DNA of 64,000 nucleotides from Triplophysa rosa (taxonomy: Eukaryota > Chordata > Actinopteri > Cypriniformes > Nemacheilidae). The notes beneath the pieces were generated by a model. It saw only the letters and a list, made by a program, of their open reading frames with translations, ran no database searches and was not told the origin of the DNA. Position 1 is the stretch's first letter. Every line of letters starts with the position of its first letter. A program made the position numbers and the translations under genes. The DNA lies in NCBI RefSeq assembly GCF_024868665.1, contig NC_079913.1, positions 4,253,269-4,317,268 of the forward strand, given 5' to 3'. Positions 1 to 13,200 of the stretch are shown here, in pieces.

Positions 1-104
1 CACCGCAGACCCTAATGAGATTTGCTTTTCCTGTTTAATCAAACCCCCTGACAGCTCCTGGTGGGATGTGTATTCACAACACTATTATACATTTACCTTT
101 GAAG

Positions 105-106
<2 letters not shown>

Positions 107-173
<67 letters not shown>

Positions 174-223
174 CTCTGTGTGTGTGTGTGTGTGTGCGTG
201 CGTGCGTGCGTGTGTGTGTGGGG
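107..223. repeat. (GA)n then (GT)n compound microsatellite
   Basis: About 64 bp of uninterrupted GA dinucleotides is followed by CTCT and a GT/GCGT tract. The open frames read through it are low-complexity artefacts. Confidence 0.95.
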
Positions 224-1057
224 TGAAATTCCCATTGGCAGGACTGAATCATTCCTCTTAACACATCAGTGTGAGATTGTGACACTTCAGCGGACAGCAC
301 CAGCTTTTACACCAGCTGATCCGTTTACTCCCTAAAACTAAAACTAACAGATCCGTCAGCACATCACTGATCACATCTACAAATGTGAAGCACAATATGA
401 CATCTCTCTCTAAATAAAATCAAACCGGATCAGAACATGTGATTTGACTGGAGATCCACTCAAAGACTGATATGACCTCATTTCCTCTGGAGGTCAGAGG
501 TCACAGGAACAGCCGCATGTAGAGTAAAATAACATCAACCCAGCCAAATCTCTGATTTAAATATTGATTCTGAATCAAATGAATGACTTCACCTGTCGAG
601 TGTGTGAACGACAGGTGTGTATGATTAAACGTGATCTTCACAGTGATGGTCACAGAGAGAAACATATTTGAGTTTTCTCGAGCATGTCCATGTGGTATGT
701 TCAAGACAATTCTGTCCTCCGTAAATCCTCACACACGCTTTCATTTCTTTCAGCAGAGATCCCAGAGGTGTCACTCGCAGCATCACATACATGTTTGAAA
801 TGACATGAGGATGAATGAAAGGGTTTTAATGGCATGTGTCTATTCCATCGGCAGCCAGAATGAGGGAATTACAGGAAGTTTCATTTGTGTCCATATATAG
901 ACAGAGGTTCCTGAGGGACCTCCGCCTCCCGTTTCCTCCACCCACCCGCTCTGACACACATCTCCCACTGACCTTTGACCCTTCACTCTTCATCTCCAGC
1001 ACAATCATCCTCAACCCGTTACCCATGACAGGCGCATCCACACACACGCACGCGCAC

Positions 1058-1335
1058 ATGTATGTTTTATTATCTCCGTGGGAACAGTCCATAGGCGTAA
1101 TGAGTTGTATACTGTACAAACTGTATATTTTATCCCCTAACCCAACCCCTAAACCTAAAGATCGTAGAAAACTTTTTGCATTATTATATTTTCAAAAATT
1201 ATCGTTCTGTACAATTTATAAGCTTTTGTGCCCGTGGGGACCTCAATTTTAGTCCCCACAGTGACACGAGTCCCCATGTGTTGGTGTGCATTCAGGTTTA
1301 GGTCCCCACTAACATATAAAAACCAAGTCCGCACA
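1058..1335 (-). repeat. Interspersed repeat, GTGGGGACCTAAACC family, copy 1
   Basis: Read on the minus strand this matches the segment at 50378-50600 over most of its length. Shared blocks are GTGGGGACCTAAACC, CACACCAA-CATGGGGACT, GATCTTTAGGTTTAG, GGGGATAAAATATA and GGAGATAATAAA. Two unlinked copies in opposite orientation show it is a dispersed repeat. The class is not determined. Confidence 0.7.
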
Positions 1336-3193
1336 CACACACACACACATTTGAATTATGATTATCCAGTCAGACTTTCCCTTTTTTGGAGTGTACAGTA
1401 TATATAACCTCCTCTAAACATCTACATCACAATGAACATTCCACACTGATGAACACAGATGCTTAAATCTCAGCAGATAAGATTCAAACACAGCACATCT
1501 TCACAATGAGAACAGACTCTGGACATCCCCGTGAGTCAGACGGAGACCCCGTTGGGATTCTGGTGCCCGGAGCACTTCTGTACATCTATAAAACGACAGG
1601 CATTTCCTCTAACACACACACTTCTGTTAAACAAACACAAGTTTCACTCCAAACTGATGTCAAATAAACACTTCTCCTGAAACCTTCCATAGAACAACCT
1701 TAGCCCCAAACTTATTTACAGAATTATTTACAGTTTAGACTCCAAGAATAAAACATGCTTTAGTTTCCTGTTTATCCTCAGCTCCATCAACATCATCTCA
1801 CAGAAAACACCAGATTTAGACAAACTACTGAACATATTTTATTTTGAGCTGTACCGTAAGGAACTGGAGTCAAACTGCTATAAATCTGGACACAAGATAA
1901 ATGCAGTAAAAATCACAAATCATGTTTTATATATAGCTATGTACTGTATATGTATGTTAGAAATGTCACATAATCACTCCCGCTGTCATTTGTGTATGAG
2001 AGAGAACCGCTGTCTTCATGCATTGATGTGTAAATCCCATCATACTGCCAGCGTATGTTTGATAACATCACTCTGAAGTTTAAGCAATTACACATTACAC
2101 AATAAACATGAAATAACAATGAAACATCCGACACTGATGCTGTACATGATAAGAGTATGATGAAAACATGAAGGTCACATTCAGATGACACACACACTTT
2201 CAAATGAAATCATGATTTTACAAATATTCTGTGACCTTACACGCCTACAGAATGAGTGTTACAGTAAAGAAACAGAAGTGAATTATGAGTGTGTGACATA
2301 TCCACCCGCGCCGCAGGGAGGATTAACATTATTTACACTAATTCATCAGTTCAGACCTGCACTGGAGGATTATGGGATTGGGTTAATTGACCCTATGAAA
2401 CTCAAATGTTTTTAATGTGCATGAATACTGTGCTTGTGTGTATTTATATAGGAGTGTTATTTTCTGTCAGACGAGAACGTCTCTGGTTTTATAACTGAAT
2501 CAACAGCACCTCGGCATACAGTAATAAATAAAGAATGTTCGGCTCAGACGTAATCGTATTTAAATATTTGTGGAATGACGAAATTCTCACTATGAGCGTC
2601 TACTATTAAACAAACGGTCACGTAATACAAATTTAATACAAACCACAAGAAAAACATTAGTGAAGTATGACTGAATCTGAGGACTGATGCTTTAATGATA
2701 AGACAAATATAAAACTTACAGCGTATAAAACCTCTTTACAAAGCTAGAAACAAGATGAATCTCATGAAGCTGACTAAGAGAGCGGTTACATCAAAGAAAC
2801 ACAAATATTTTCTGCTCATGACATCACCATGTTCAGCATGTGTGTTAATGATTTTATTATTATAGAATAGTGAGAATGTGTTCAAAAGTTTGACTAGTGG
2901 TCACCATATATGAGAAATGAGCTCATGTCCTGCATTTTTACTTATAAATCTATCTACCCCAGCCCATAATAACAACATCTCACTGATGTATGTGTGCGTT
3001 TCCATGACAGCCGCGGTTTTCCAGCTCAATCTGCAGCCTCACGCTGGAAATGAGCGTCTGTACCTCAAAACCTCAACAGAGAGAGAGAGAGAAAACATCA
3101 CTGTAAACTCACTTCCATCACGTCATGCGTCTGTAATGCTCAGCGGCGAGCTCTGGGATTGGACCTAGGCGGCGTGACGTCACCACGGGCACA

Positions 3194-3202
3194 CTATATG
3201 TA
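3194..3202 (+). promoter_or_regulatory. Possible TATA-like element of timp3
   Basis: CTATATGTA lies about 95 bp upstream of the timp3 ATG in locally GC-rich DNA (GGCGGCGTGACGTCACC just upstream, which also contains a CRE-like TGACGTCA). Position and composition fit a core promoter. No transcript evidence is available here. Confidence 0.4.
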
Positions 3203-3292
3203 TTTGGCGTCAGTCTCGCGCTGACAGCATTGTGCACGCGGGAGGTAAAGAACGGATCGCGGGAGCTTGTAGAGATCGCATCACATTTCAGG

Positions 3293-6200
3293 ATGAAGTC
3301 TTGTGTCGTTTTATTCCTCTTCTGTCTGCAGATGTACCAGAGCACAGACGCGTGCTCGTGCGCGATGTCGCATCCGCAGGACGCGTACTGCCACTCGGAA
3401 ATCGGTGAGTGACGCGCGCATTAACGTTATGATCACAGTATTCATTTGAATGTGTCTTATATAACATATCGTGGTGTTATTAACGCGGTGAGTTTCACGC
3501 GCGTGAATCTGTGTGCAGTGTCGCGTGCTTCATTGACTCTGTGTCGTGCTTCACATGATAAGTTCATGAATCAAAGTGCGTCACCGCGCGCGCTTCAACT
3601 ACAACACGAGAAGCGCAAAGTTTCGCGCAGTTACCGGAGCGACTGACGTTTAAAGGTTTCCATGGCAACAGAGTCCCGCCAGCTCAGAGCAGAGCAGAGG
3701 TTTATTACAGCTGGATACTGACGGACACGAGTTTCAATCCTGACGTGTTGTTCTGGTGTTTTAGGGAGAAAAGTGGAGTTAAATTTAGACAGACGTCCCA
3801 GATTCTCGGACACGCGCTCTCTTATAATAATCTCTAAATATCTAGATCATAAACGAGTGTTAAAAACACGCAGTCTGTTTGGTAATGGAGTACAAACTTT
3901 TAGAGGATGCGAATTTAGGACTCCATGAAAAAAACTTTATATGAGATAATTTACTAAGTACTGTAATATGTAGTGTCGTGATAAGATTAAAATTATATTC
4001 AAATACATGAAGAGTGTTCCAAAATGAGTTGGAACTCAAGATCAAAAATCATGTTTTTTATTGTGCATTCCAATTAATATCAATCAAACTGCAGTTGGTT
4101 TGTTTTGATTTAAGCCATAAAAACTCAAAAAATACAGATAACTAACACACACAAAAAACATGATTTTTGAAAAAGTTTAAAAACAATTTCTCAATTTGGA
4201 AACAAACTCTTCATATATGAGCATGTTTTTATGATCGATTTTCAGAAAAAGAGAACTAAATTGTTTAAATTACATAAATATTTTAATCTTTTCTAACCAT
4301 ACAGTAATAACTTAATACGCTCTGTTATTCTTCACCCTCATAAATAAAATCAAAGTGTCCACAAGTACATCACAGATAAAGCAGGTTAAGAAATCTCAAA
4401 CAGAGGCATCCTGACTCACGCTACGGCGAATGAATTAAACGCTTTTCTCCTCAACGCACAGAGTGACAAGCAGCCGTCTTTCATCTGATGGGGAATCACA
4501 GCTGTTTGGTTCAAGCTCATTAGCAAAGGCGGCGTACGCCAACACGGAGCGTTCCAGGCCTCGCTGGCACAGATGAAAGTGTGTGGGCTCAAGTGAAATC
4601 CAGTCTGGTTTAAACCTCACTCTTGACTGGAATACTGATCGGAGCGTTTGTGGATAAACCAGATATTGAGATGTCCCATAAAATCTGACTTTGGCTGTGT
4701 GGTATTCATGCTCTATGAAAGAAGACTGTGACTTTGTGCCGGACTTTTGTTCGCGTGTCTGAATCCGTGGCCGGGTGCCAGATCTCTTTCACAGCTTTAG
4801 AATGTGCCTTCACTTTCTCTTGCCATGTTGAACATATTTTGAGGGGCTGATGGGAGTTTCACAGCGCTTGTTGATGGATAGACTGCACAAAACACTTCTT
4901 CAGCATATGATTCAGTCCGATTCGCTCTTAAAAATAAAGGTACCAGAAGTGTTCTTTCGGTTGCATAAAAGCTTCTATAGGAAAAAATAAGCAATGAAAC
5001 ACTCAAGAAAAACTATTTAGTCAAAGGTTTGATATTGCATCACTGCAAAGAATGCTTTTTAGTATCTTTATTTTTAACTCAATTATTCACAAACTCTTTG
5101 ATGCGTGATGGTCAGAACTTTAAATGTCATCATTGTTTCATCCATCGTTACCTTTTATCCTTAAAGGGATAGTTCATCCAAATATGAAAATTCTGTCATG
5201 TCTGAAAATCCCTTCTATCCTGCTGTACAGAATTTCACCTGTAAACTCACAGGAGATGAATGATGTGATGGTGGAATGACAGATTTGAATCAACATTCAT
5301 ACGTGACTGCCTCACAGCATTATAACACCGTTGGGCTCAATCCTACACACACGTGTGTATCTGCAGTATAACGTTGGCATGACCATTGAAGGCAATTGAA
5401 ACGGCTCATTCACTCTGGACTGCTGAACTCAAGCTCTTTGAGTCTGTAGATTAGTGTTTGCGACTGAAGTCTAATAACCTGCCAAAGAAAGGCTGTTTCT
5501 TATCTGACGTGTTCGTGGAGTGAGGGGTGAACCATCAACTCTTATCCAGAGAATCACTTGTGACTAAACTCATCTCAACTTGAGCATTCTCACATGAAAC
5601 ATCTAGAAATAAGGTGTTCATGTCTACAGCAGAAGCACTCTCACATGTGATGCTTGACTCAGAAAAATCATTAATCTTTTGTTGTAGATCACTGAATTTA
5701 TTTGACAAGTGAAGCTGTAAGTCAGGAGGAGTTGTGAAGAGGAGGATTCATCATCATTTACCTCTCACAGAAACCATCCACCTACTTTCATGAAACGCTG
5801 AGCGCTTGATGAATATTCACGAGTGACAGCAGGCGTACGGCTCTGAGCTCTCATGTGTGACTCACAGGGGTTATGGGGGTGGGTTTAGGATCTTAAATAT
5901 AGCCATGAAAGATCGTCGCCCGTGGGCCAGGCTGAGGGTGGTCAGGTGGAAGTCATACCACACGCCTGCTTTTTGGAATTAGGTTACATAAACGTTAACG
6001 GCCGCCCCGGAGTCGACTCGAGCGAGCAGAAGAGAGAGTTCGAGCAAGAGAGATCAGAGAAACCAATTGAGGAAGTGGCAGGTGAGGTCATGAGGTCACA
6101 AGTGAAAAACACTGGTGCCACAGACCATGCGCAAGGTCAACAGCCAATCAGAGCGCAGCTCTACAGTGAGCTATTCTTACACTTGAGTTCAATGTTATGA

Positions 6201-8879
6201 ACTTCGACCCCTGGCTGAGGTGATGAAAGCCGCAGTCTCATGACAGATGACCTCAAGGTTAAATCTGTTAGAAAAACAGGATTCATTCAGTTACTTCATG
6301 TGCTCACTGTGTTTATAAACATTTAAAGAAACACTTCAAACAAAACATGACAAATCTGGCATTTCTGAGCTCTTTAACACCACAGCAGTGTGATTGACAT
6401 CTGGCGATGAGGACAATGATGATGTTGAAACGCAGTTCTAGAACTTTCCATCTAAGCTGCAGGAATGAAGCGTTCCTCGTTTTTTCTGGTCTGAGGAATT
6501 TAAGCCTGAAAGAATTCCGGGAAGGAAATTCCAGCAGTGAAAGATAAACATTCATCAGTCACCTGACCTCTGTGAAAGCAGGTGAAACGCACAACATCGC
6601 TCACTCGTCTCGTCTGGACATGTTACAGATGTAAATGAGGCTGTGGATGTCAAGACTGTTCCGAGATCAGTCGACTCATCAGAGGAATGTGAAGGACACA
6701 CGGATCAGGTTACTGCTGGGGATTATAAAGAGGCCTTTCATATTGACATGGCCTCATTCTCTGCTCTCTGAGGGACTCCGAATGAGACCCACTTTACACT
6801 TTTCCTAAAAAATTAATTGAGAGTCACAGAGACCATGAAAAACTAGCTGCTGCAGGTGACTGCAGTGCATTCTGGGATTGCCTCACGGTAAACACTGATA
6901 TTAACCAGCATGTGTGTGTGTTTGTGTGTCTGTCTCCAGTTATCAGAGCAAAAGTTGTGGGGAAGAAGCTTCTGAATGACGGCCCCTTTGGTACCCTACG
7001 CTACACCGTCAAACAGATGAAGGTAACACGACTCGTTTCTGCTAAACGACTTATTAAACTACAATCTCAGACATTCAGAGTTCGAAAACGCTTGTGTTTG
7101 TGTTCCTGTAACATACAGAATATGTTTGCGTGCCAGTCCAAATATCTCATACTGGACAAAATCAACATCTTTACTGTGTCCAGCTGTTCTTTCATCTTAA
7201 AGATCAGATGTGTCGAGTCATTCTCATCTCTCTTCTCTTCTGTAGATGTATAAGGGCTTTGATAAAATCCAGCACGTGCAGTACATCTACACGCATGACT
7301 CTGAGAGTATGTGCGGAGTCAAATTTGACATCAACAAATATCAGTACCTGATCACAGGTGAGAGCGTGATGCAAAAATATAAACTACCGGTCAACATATT
7401 ATTAGGTGACTAAAGTGTTTCTCATGATATAATGAAGAGGTCAGAACAAGTTTCTATTTATTTTGCATTTTCATCCATTGGAATATTGTAAAGCAGCTTG
7501 TTTTCTTCTGCCGGCGGGGGGGGGCGGTCTGTGAGCACATGACATGCACCTGTCTGTACTGTAGGTGATAAGCCACAAACAGTCAGACACTATAAATAAG
7601 CATCAAAAGAGCCTCTGTGATCCACCGGCAGCGCTTCAGCCAAATCCTATACATTATATTTATAAAGGGCACAAATATACTGCCTATAGAAACATGACCA
7701 GATATTTAAATGCAGTTATTAATATCTGATGTGATTTATTCTTCATCTCCTTCAGGTCGCGTTCATGACGGTAAGGTCTACACCGGACTGTGTAACTTCA
7801 ACGAGAGGTGGGAACGTTTGTCTCTGGCTCAGAAGAAAGGCATCAATCATCGCTATCAGCTGGGCTGTAACTGCAGGGTGAGTGACGGGGCAACGTCCAA
7901 TCACAGCGCAGCACATAAACACACACGTGTGTACAGTATGTACTGAACAATTCATCAGATTCCTTCAGTCGTCATTTAAAGAGCTGTACTGAACTCTCAT
8001 GAATCAAGATGTTTGGCACTGGTTTAACTTCAAACTGTTGCTTCACAAATAAAGCTGAGACACGTGTCGGTTTGGACTCACATGAAGAACTTTTCTGAAC
8101 TATTAAGAGATGAACAGATGTTCTCCACTGCAATGTAGAGTGAAGCATCATGGGACATGTTAGATTTCAACAACCGTCTCACACTCTTTACAGATATAAT
8201 CATACGGTATATCTCCTTAGGATCAGGATTATGTTATATACAATTTTTCTGTCTGATATTATCTGCCAAACAGATTTGAAGTGTTGCTGTTATGTATTAT
8301 ATTAAAGTTTAATTTTATTCATGTCATGCCGATGGTCAAACTGACATCACACGCCAAAAGACACTGAATTTGGAGAAAAGCATGGATATTCATGCTCATA
8401 AATCTCAATAAAGACTGAGATAGGAGTCATTCACCGTATGAACAAATGAATGAGAACGCACCTGCAGATTTCATTTATACTCACACATCATTTGACTTTT
8501 CTAAGAGACATAAAACATCTTTCAAAGACGAAGCGAGCTCATTAGCATCAGGTATAGAAAAGGCATCATACATGTCATGACTGTAGTTTGAATCCTTCTG
8601 CTTTCATCTGAGATGTGACATTAGTTCAGTCTGTAGAGCATGTCATTTCACTCACCTGTCGCTCATCTCTTCTCTTTATAGATTAAACCATGTCACTATC
8701 TGCCCTGCTTTGTGACCTCTAAGAATGAATGCCTGTGGACGGACATGCTGTCCCACTTCGGTTACCCCGGTTACCAGTCCCGTCACTACGCCTGCATCCA
8801 GCAGAAAGAGGGATACTGCAGCTGGTACCGGGGTACGATCACCCGAGATAAAGTGACCATCAACACCACCGACCCGTGA
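3293..8879 (+). CDS. timp3: Tissue inhibitor of metalloproteinases 3 (complete, 5 exons, 208 aa)
   Basis: Secreted, matrix-bound inhibitor of matrix metalloproteinases and ADAM/ADAMTS proteases. Coding exons are 3293-3404, 6940-7022, 7246-7357, 7756-7877 and 8682-8879, summing to 627 nt. A signal peptide of about 20 residues ends at ...STDA, and the mature protein starts [13 protein letters not shown]. The invariant first Cys is the residue that chelates the protease zinc in TIMPs. Twelve cysteines are present as in the family. The blocks [45 protein letters not shown] and GGYCSW-like EGYCSWYRG are TIMP3-type rather than TIMP2-type. A C-terminal N-glycosylation sequon (NTT in INTTDP) is at the same place as in human TIMP3, which has 211 aa. 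All junctions are GT-AG. The gene lies antisense inside a syn3 intron. Identification is firm; only UTR limits are uncertain. Confidence 0.96.
5161..5210. mobile_element. Fragment of TTAA-ended palindromic MITE
   Basis: TTAAAGGGATAGTTCATCC followed by GAAAATTCTGTCATG matches the terminal segment of the palindromic element seen complete at 32063-32346. Only one end is recognisable here, in timp3 intron 1. Confidence 0.7.
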
Positions 8880-10087
8880 GCTTATGACCATCAGTCCCAT
8901 TCTCCCCCTCCCCCTCAACCACATTCGCACGTCAAAACACCGTCAACACGAGTCCTGTCCACACATGGTAGCGCTCCTGGTGCTAACAGTGATTACAGAC
9001 ACAGAAACCATCACAAGAACACAGACTGAAAGGCATCCAGTGCATCAATGACATCGATTAATGGAAAATTCACATCATTAATCTGCATAATGCTTCCAGT
9101 AAACACCCGTTCTGTGCGAGACCTGCGAATCCATTCAGAAAGATTAAATATATTATAATTTATGAAGGCAATAATCCATGAAACTTTTTAGTAATGTATT
9201 ACATTTTAAAATACAAAAATAACTGCTATTGTGTATGTACTCAGATATATATATAAATGTGTAAGATTTATACTGTATTTATGAATCGTCGCGGTTTTCC
9301 TCTGGATTGTGCGGTAATGTTCATTTCTGCAGATATATATGTAGAATGTACATGTTTAATTAACCACGGCAGTTATTGTAGATACTGTATGATGTAGAAC
9401 TGTAAAATGAGCTTTACAGCACAAGTTCAGAGTCATGGATGCTTTTATTTTCTGTTTTCTTTTTCTTGCCGTTTATGATATAAGCTATTATGTTGTGACT
9501 GAATCATCGGTTAGTATTTTTTATTACATTAAAGAAGAAATTGCAGCTATACATCTTTCAGCTAAATGTGTTTGTATTACAGTTTTATCCCATATGAATT
9601 TAAGATATTTCTACTGCCAGTCCATTTTTCTGAAGAGAAAAACATGATGTGCCAACCTTAAGTTATTTTCTTAAACTCTGAGGGTACATGACATGATTCT
9701 GTTAGATGATATTGCCCCAAATGAACAGAGTAAATGTGTGTAGATCTTGACATATATATCTGATATAATAATCATAGTTTTTTTTACCACTAAACTCATA
9801 TTTCACATCACAGATGTTCTGCTTCATTCCTGCAGTTGGAGGCTGAGATGATGATGATGAAAAGGTTTGTGTTTGACAGCTGGTTTTTAATAACATTATC
9901 ATCATCTCAACCTCTAACACAAGTTTTTATAACAAGTAAATATTCTGTCTGATTAATACCAACATCCAGCTGAAATCAATCCTGTTGTGTGTGTGCACAA
10001 TTCCATAAAGTGGAGACCATTTTACAATTAGGGCCTTTAAAGAATGTTTTGATTTTTAATTTCTCTGTTTTATATTTTTATAATAAA
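8880..10087 (+). other. Probable timp3 3' UTR with AATAAA at 10082
   Basis: No coding sequence follows the timp3 stop. The first clear AATAAA on the plus strand is at 10082-10087. Mammalian TIMP3 has a long 3' UTR, so this roughly 1.2 kb stretch is a reasonable candidate. If so, the transcript ends only about 120 bp short of syn3 coding exon 5 on the opposite strand. Confidence 0.4.
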
Positions 10088-10211
10088 CATGATGAAAACA
10101 CAGTTTTGAGTTTGTATTTTTCATTTATTAGACGAGGGGAGCGCGATGTGAAGCATATTGTTGACAATATGGTGAAGTCATGAATAATATGTATGAAAGC
10201 GAGACACTCAC

Positions 10212-13200
10212 CATCTGTGTGTGGTTGGGGAAGAAGGTCTGTTCATTCAGAGGAAACTTCTCCGGACCCAGAGTCTGATAGATCTTGATCATGTGTGAGA
10301 ACTGCGACATACAGAAGACACGACACGTCACAGAGCTTATCACACATATCTACTCTGATCACGTGCCTCATGTTTTGTCTGTCTGACGCTCTGTTTGGTC
10401 TAAGCTTGTGTAACATCATCCGCTCAATGGAGTTCAATGAAGAAGCACAGACCTGAAACACGATGTTCTCTATAAACAAAGAACCACCGCTCTGTCTACT
10501 GAGAAACTTGATGTCTGGTTAATTTCTGCAGCACAGATGTACAGTACGCTAGCCTTCAACCCCAAGACATCCCACAATCCTGTGTGTGGGGTTATGAGAA
10601 AGAATAAAATTGCTATTTGAAGTGCATTTATTTATAAGATTTTAGAAATGACCAAAGAAATATCCTCTGACTACAAAGCACCTAACCCTCTGCTCTAGAT
10701 CACAGTCTGTTTGCTTTTCCTCCCTCGTGAAGGCTTGTAATGATTCTGACTGATAAATATATTATTGTGATATCGGTTGTGTCTGATGTGCCGCCCGTGT
10801 GAACAGGTTAATACAGACGACGCACCACCCAGGGTTTGCTGCAGAAGTTGTAGATGGAGAAGAGAGAGTTAACACTGGGAACGGCTCCATAGTGCAGACC
10901 GATCACCAGATTCCTGTAGTCCTCTCCTGGAGTCATGCTGTAGGCGTGCTGTCGAATGAGGACAAAATCTGGCTTGACCGATCTGGAACCCGAAAGGAAA
11001 TCAAAATGAAAATCAATGACACTGGAAGACATCACATGACATTGAGAGAATCACCTCAGAAAATCACATGTAATCATTTATTCAGATAAAACAGCAGTGT
11101 TCTGCAGTATTTCACGCCATTATTCTATAAACTCGCACAGATGATCAGAAACTGACACACAGCAGTCAAGACATATCAGCAGGACAGAATTTAAGAGCTT
11201 GAAAACAGTACTGTAGTGTTTGAATGTGTCTGTTCAGATCACACACAACAGCTGCAGGATCATATCTGTCAATGCGCGAGCACATGCCGAGAGCTCACGG
11301 AGAAACACGTCGTGATTATCTAATATACACACATTCATTTCACACTGTTCTGAGACCAGTGCAAGAGAGATTTACATCTGACTTTGATTAAAATAAACGT
11401 CCAACAGACTGCAGCAGGAATGCAGAAATCACATTCATCCAAACATCAGTCTCGATCTTCAAACGCAAGCCTGACGCTAGGATGAACTCTTAAAATCTTC
11501 ATCACAAACTCCTAGAATGAGACCTTCAGCTTTCAGTCATTCTAACACATTCAATTCAATTCAATTCAATTCAGTTCAATGATCTCAAAATGACCCGGTT
11601 TACAGCAATAATTCAAAAGTGTGTTTTCGGTGTGATAATGTAGTTTAATGTTCAGAATGGACCATTTAAGTCACATCATGATTTGATTTTATGTCTCTTG
11701 TCTGATATGACCCATGTGATTTCATGCTGCAGATTTGATATTAAAAATGTCTTCTGGAAACACATCAGAGCAAACTGTGACTCTCTGAACGCTGTTGTTA
11801 TAGGGCCATGATAAAAGGTTTGGCATCATTATTCTCCCCCCTCAAATGAAATATCTGCACATGAACATCATGAGCAGTAGAGTGACATGACATGTATGTA
11901 TGTATGTATGTGAGAGTACTGCTACAGATGAGGCACACACTGAACACACATGAAAGAGAAATGAGCAGGGAGGTTCATTTGAGAAGACACAGATGACAGG
12001 GACACAGACCCCCCCAACACACACACACACATCTTACACACAACATACATGCATGTACACACACCGCACACAACACACACACATCTTACACACAACATAC
12101 ATGCATGTACACACACTGCGCACAATACACATGTGAATTTCAGGTTTGTTGAATAACAGTGAGGGTTGTAGCAGCAGTACTGTTCAGAATCACTACAGTA
12201 TTAATAGTGTCATGTATTATTAGTCGTGAGATATCACAGTAAGTCAAGCAGGTATAAATACACACACACACACGCGCACGCACACGCGCACACGCACACG
12301 CACATACGTGTAACAGAGAGGTTCAGACTCAAGGTGTGTGTTATACTGTCTGAATGTTTATTAATACACAGTCTTAAATCACACAACTCTTAATTCACAC
12401 CAAACTCTCCAGATGACATCTGAGGTTTAAACTGAAGACATCACTGTCCACGCTTCACTGTTAGTGTTCAAAACATTCAAGAGACACATACATTACTCTA
12501 TCACACCTGCAGCTCTATTTAGGGGGCTTAACCAGACGTCGATATCTGTCTATTTTGAAGAACTTTTGTCAGTCAATGATTGTGATCACCTATTTTAGAA
12601 TCTCAAGAAGAGATGAATATACACAGACGGTCTGTGTGTTAGGTGACGGGTTCTGGGTTTGGTTTTCTAACCAGACTTTATGTCAATAGTGAAAGTCTGG
12701 TGAGAAACAAAGCTGAATCCTGTCTGGCTGAAACAGTGGAAAACAGAAAAGTAAGGTGGGAAAATGAGGTCTGGAATCTGCATGTCTCATCAGCAGCCGG
12801 GCGGAGGCAGGAATGTGAGAGAGCCTCAATACACCCGCCTGACGTCTGCTTCATTCATTCATTCATTCATTCATTCATTCATTCATTCATTCATTCAGAC
12901 ATCACATTCATCTGTATCTGCGCTTGGCATTCACAAACATCATATACCGTGGCTTCATTTACTCTTGAGTTGACCTGATCATTGTACAGAACATCAAACA
13001 CTGAGCGTATGATCACTCGGCAGCTGCTGTCTCTTTGCTGTGGTTTACCATGTTTTACTGTGGTAATTGTGAGATCTGGACACTCTGGAGAAATGCAGGG
13101 CAGAAATAGAAGGCTGGGGATGTGGGTTCACCATCACATGACTCGAACACACCAATCATGTGTCTGATTTAAGCCCGTGGCATGCTTGCTTTTTTACATG

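Larger units (their letters stand above)
1..3190. other. syn3 intron sequence upstream of nested timp3, no coding exon seen
   Basis: No synapsin exon or other convincing coding sequence was found on either strand. The stretch holds simple repeats (GA then GT near 107-223), an interspersed repeat at 1058-1335, and otherwise unremarkable AT-rich DNA. It should be the part of syn3 intron 5 lying 5' of timp3. The exon encoding the next part of the synapsin ATP-grasp domain must lie beyond the left edge. Confidence 0.6.
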
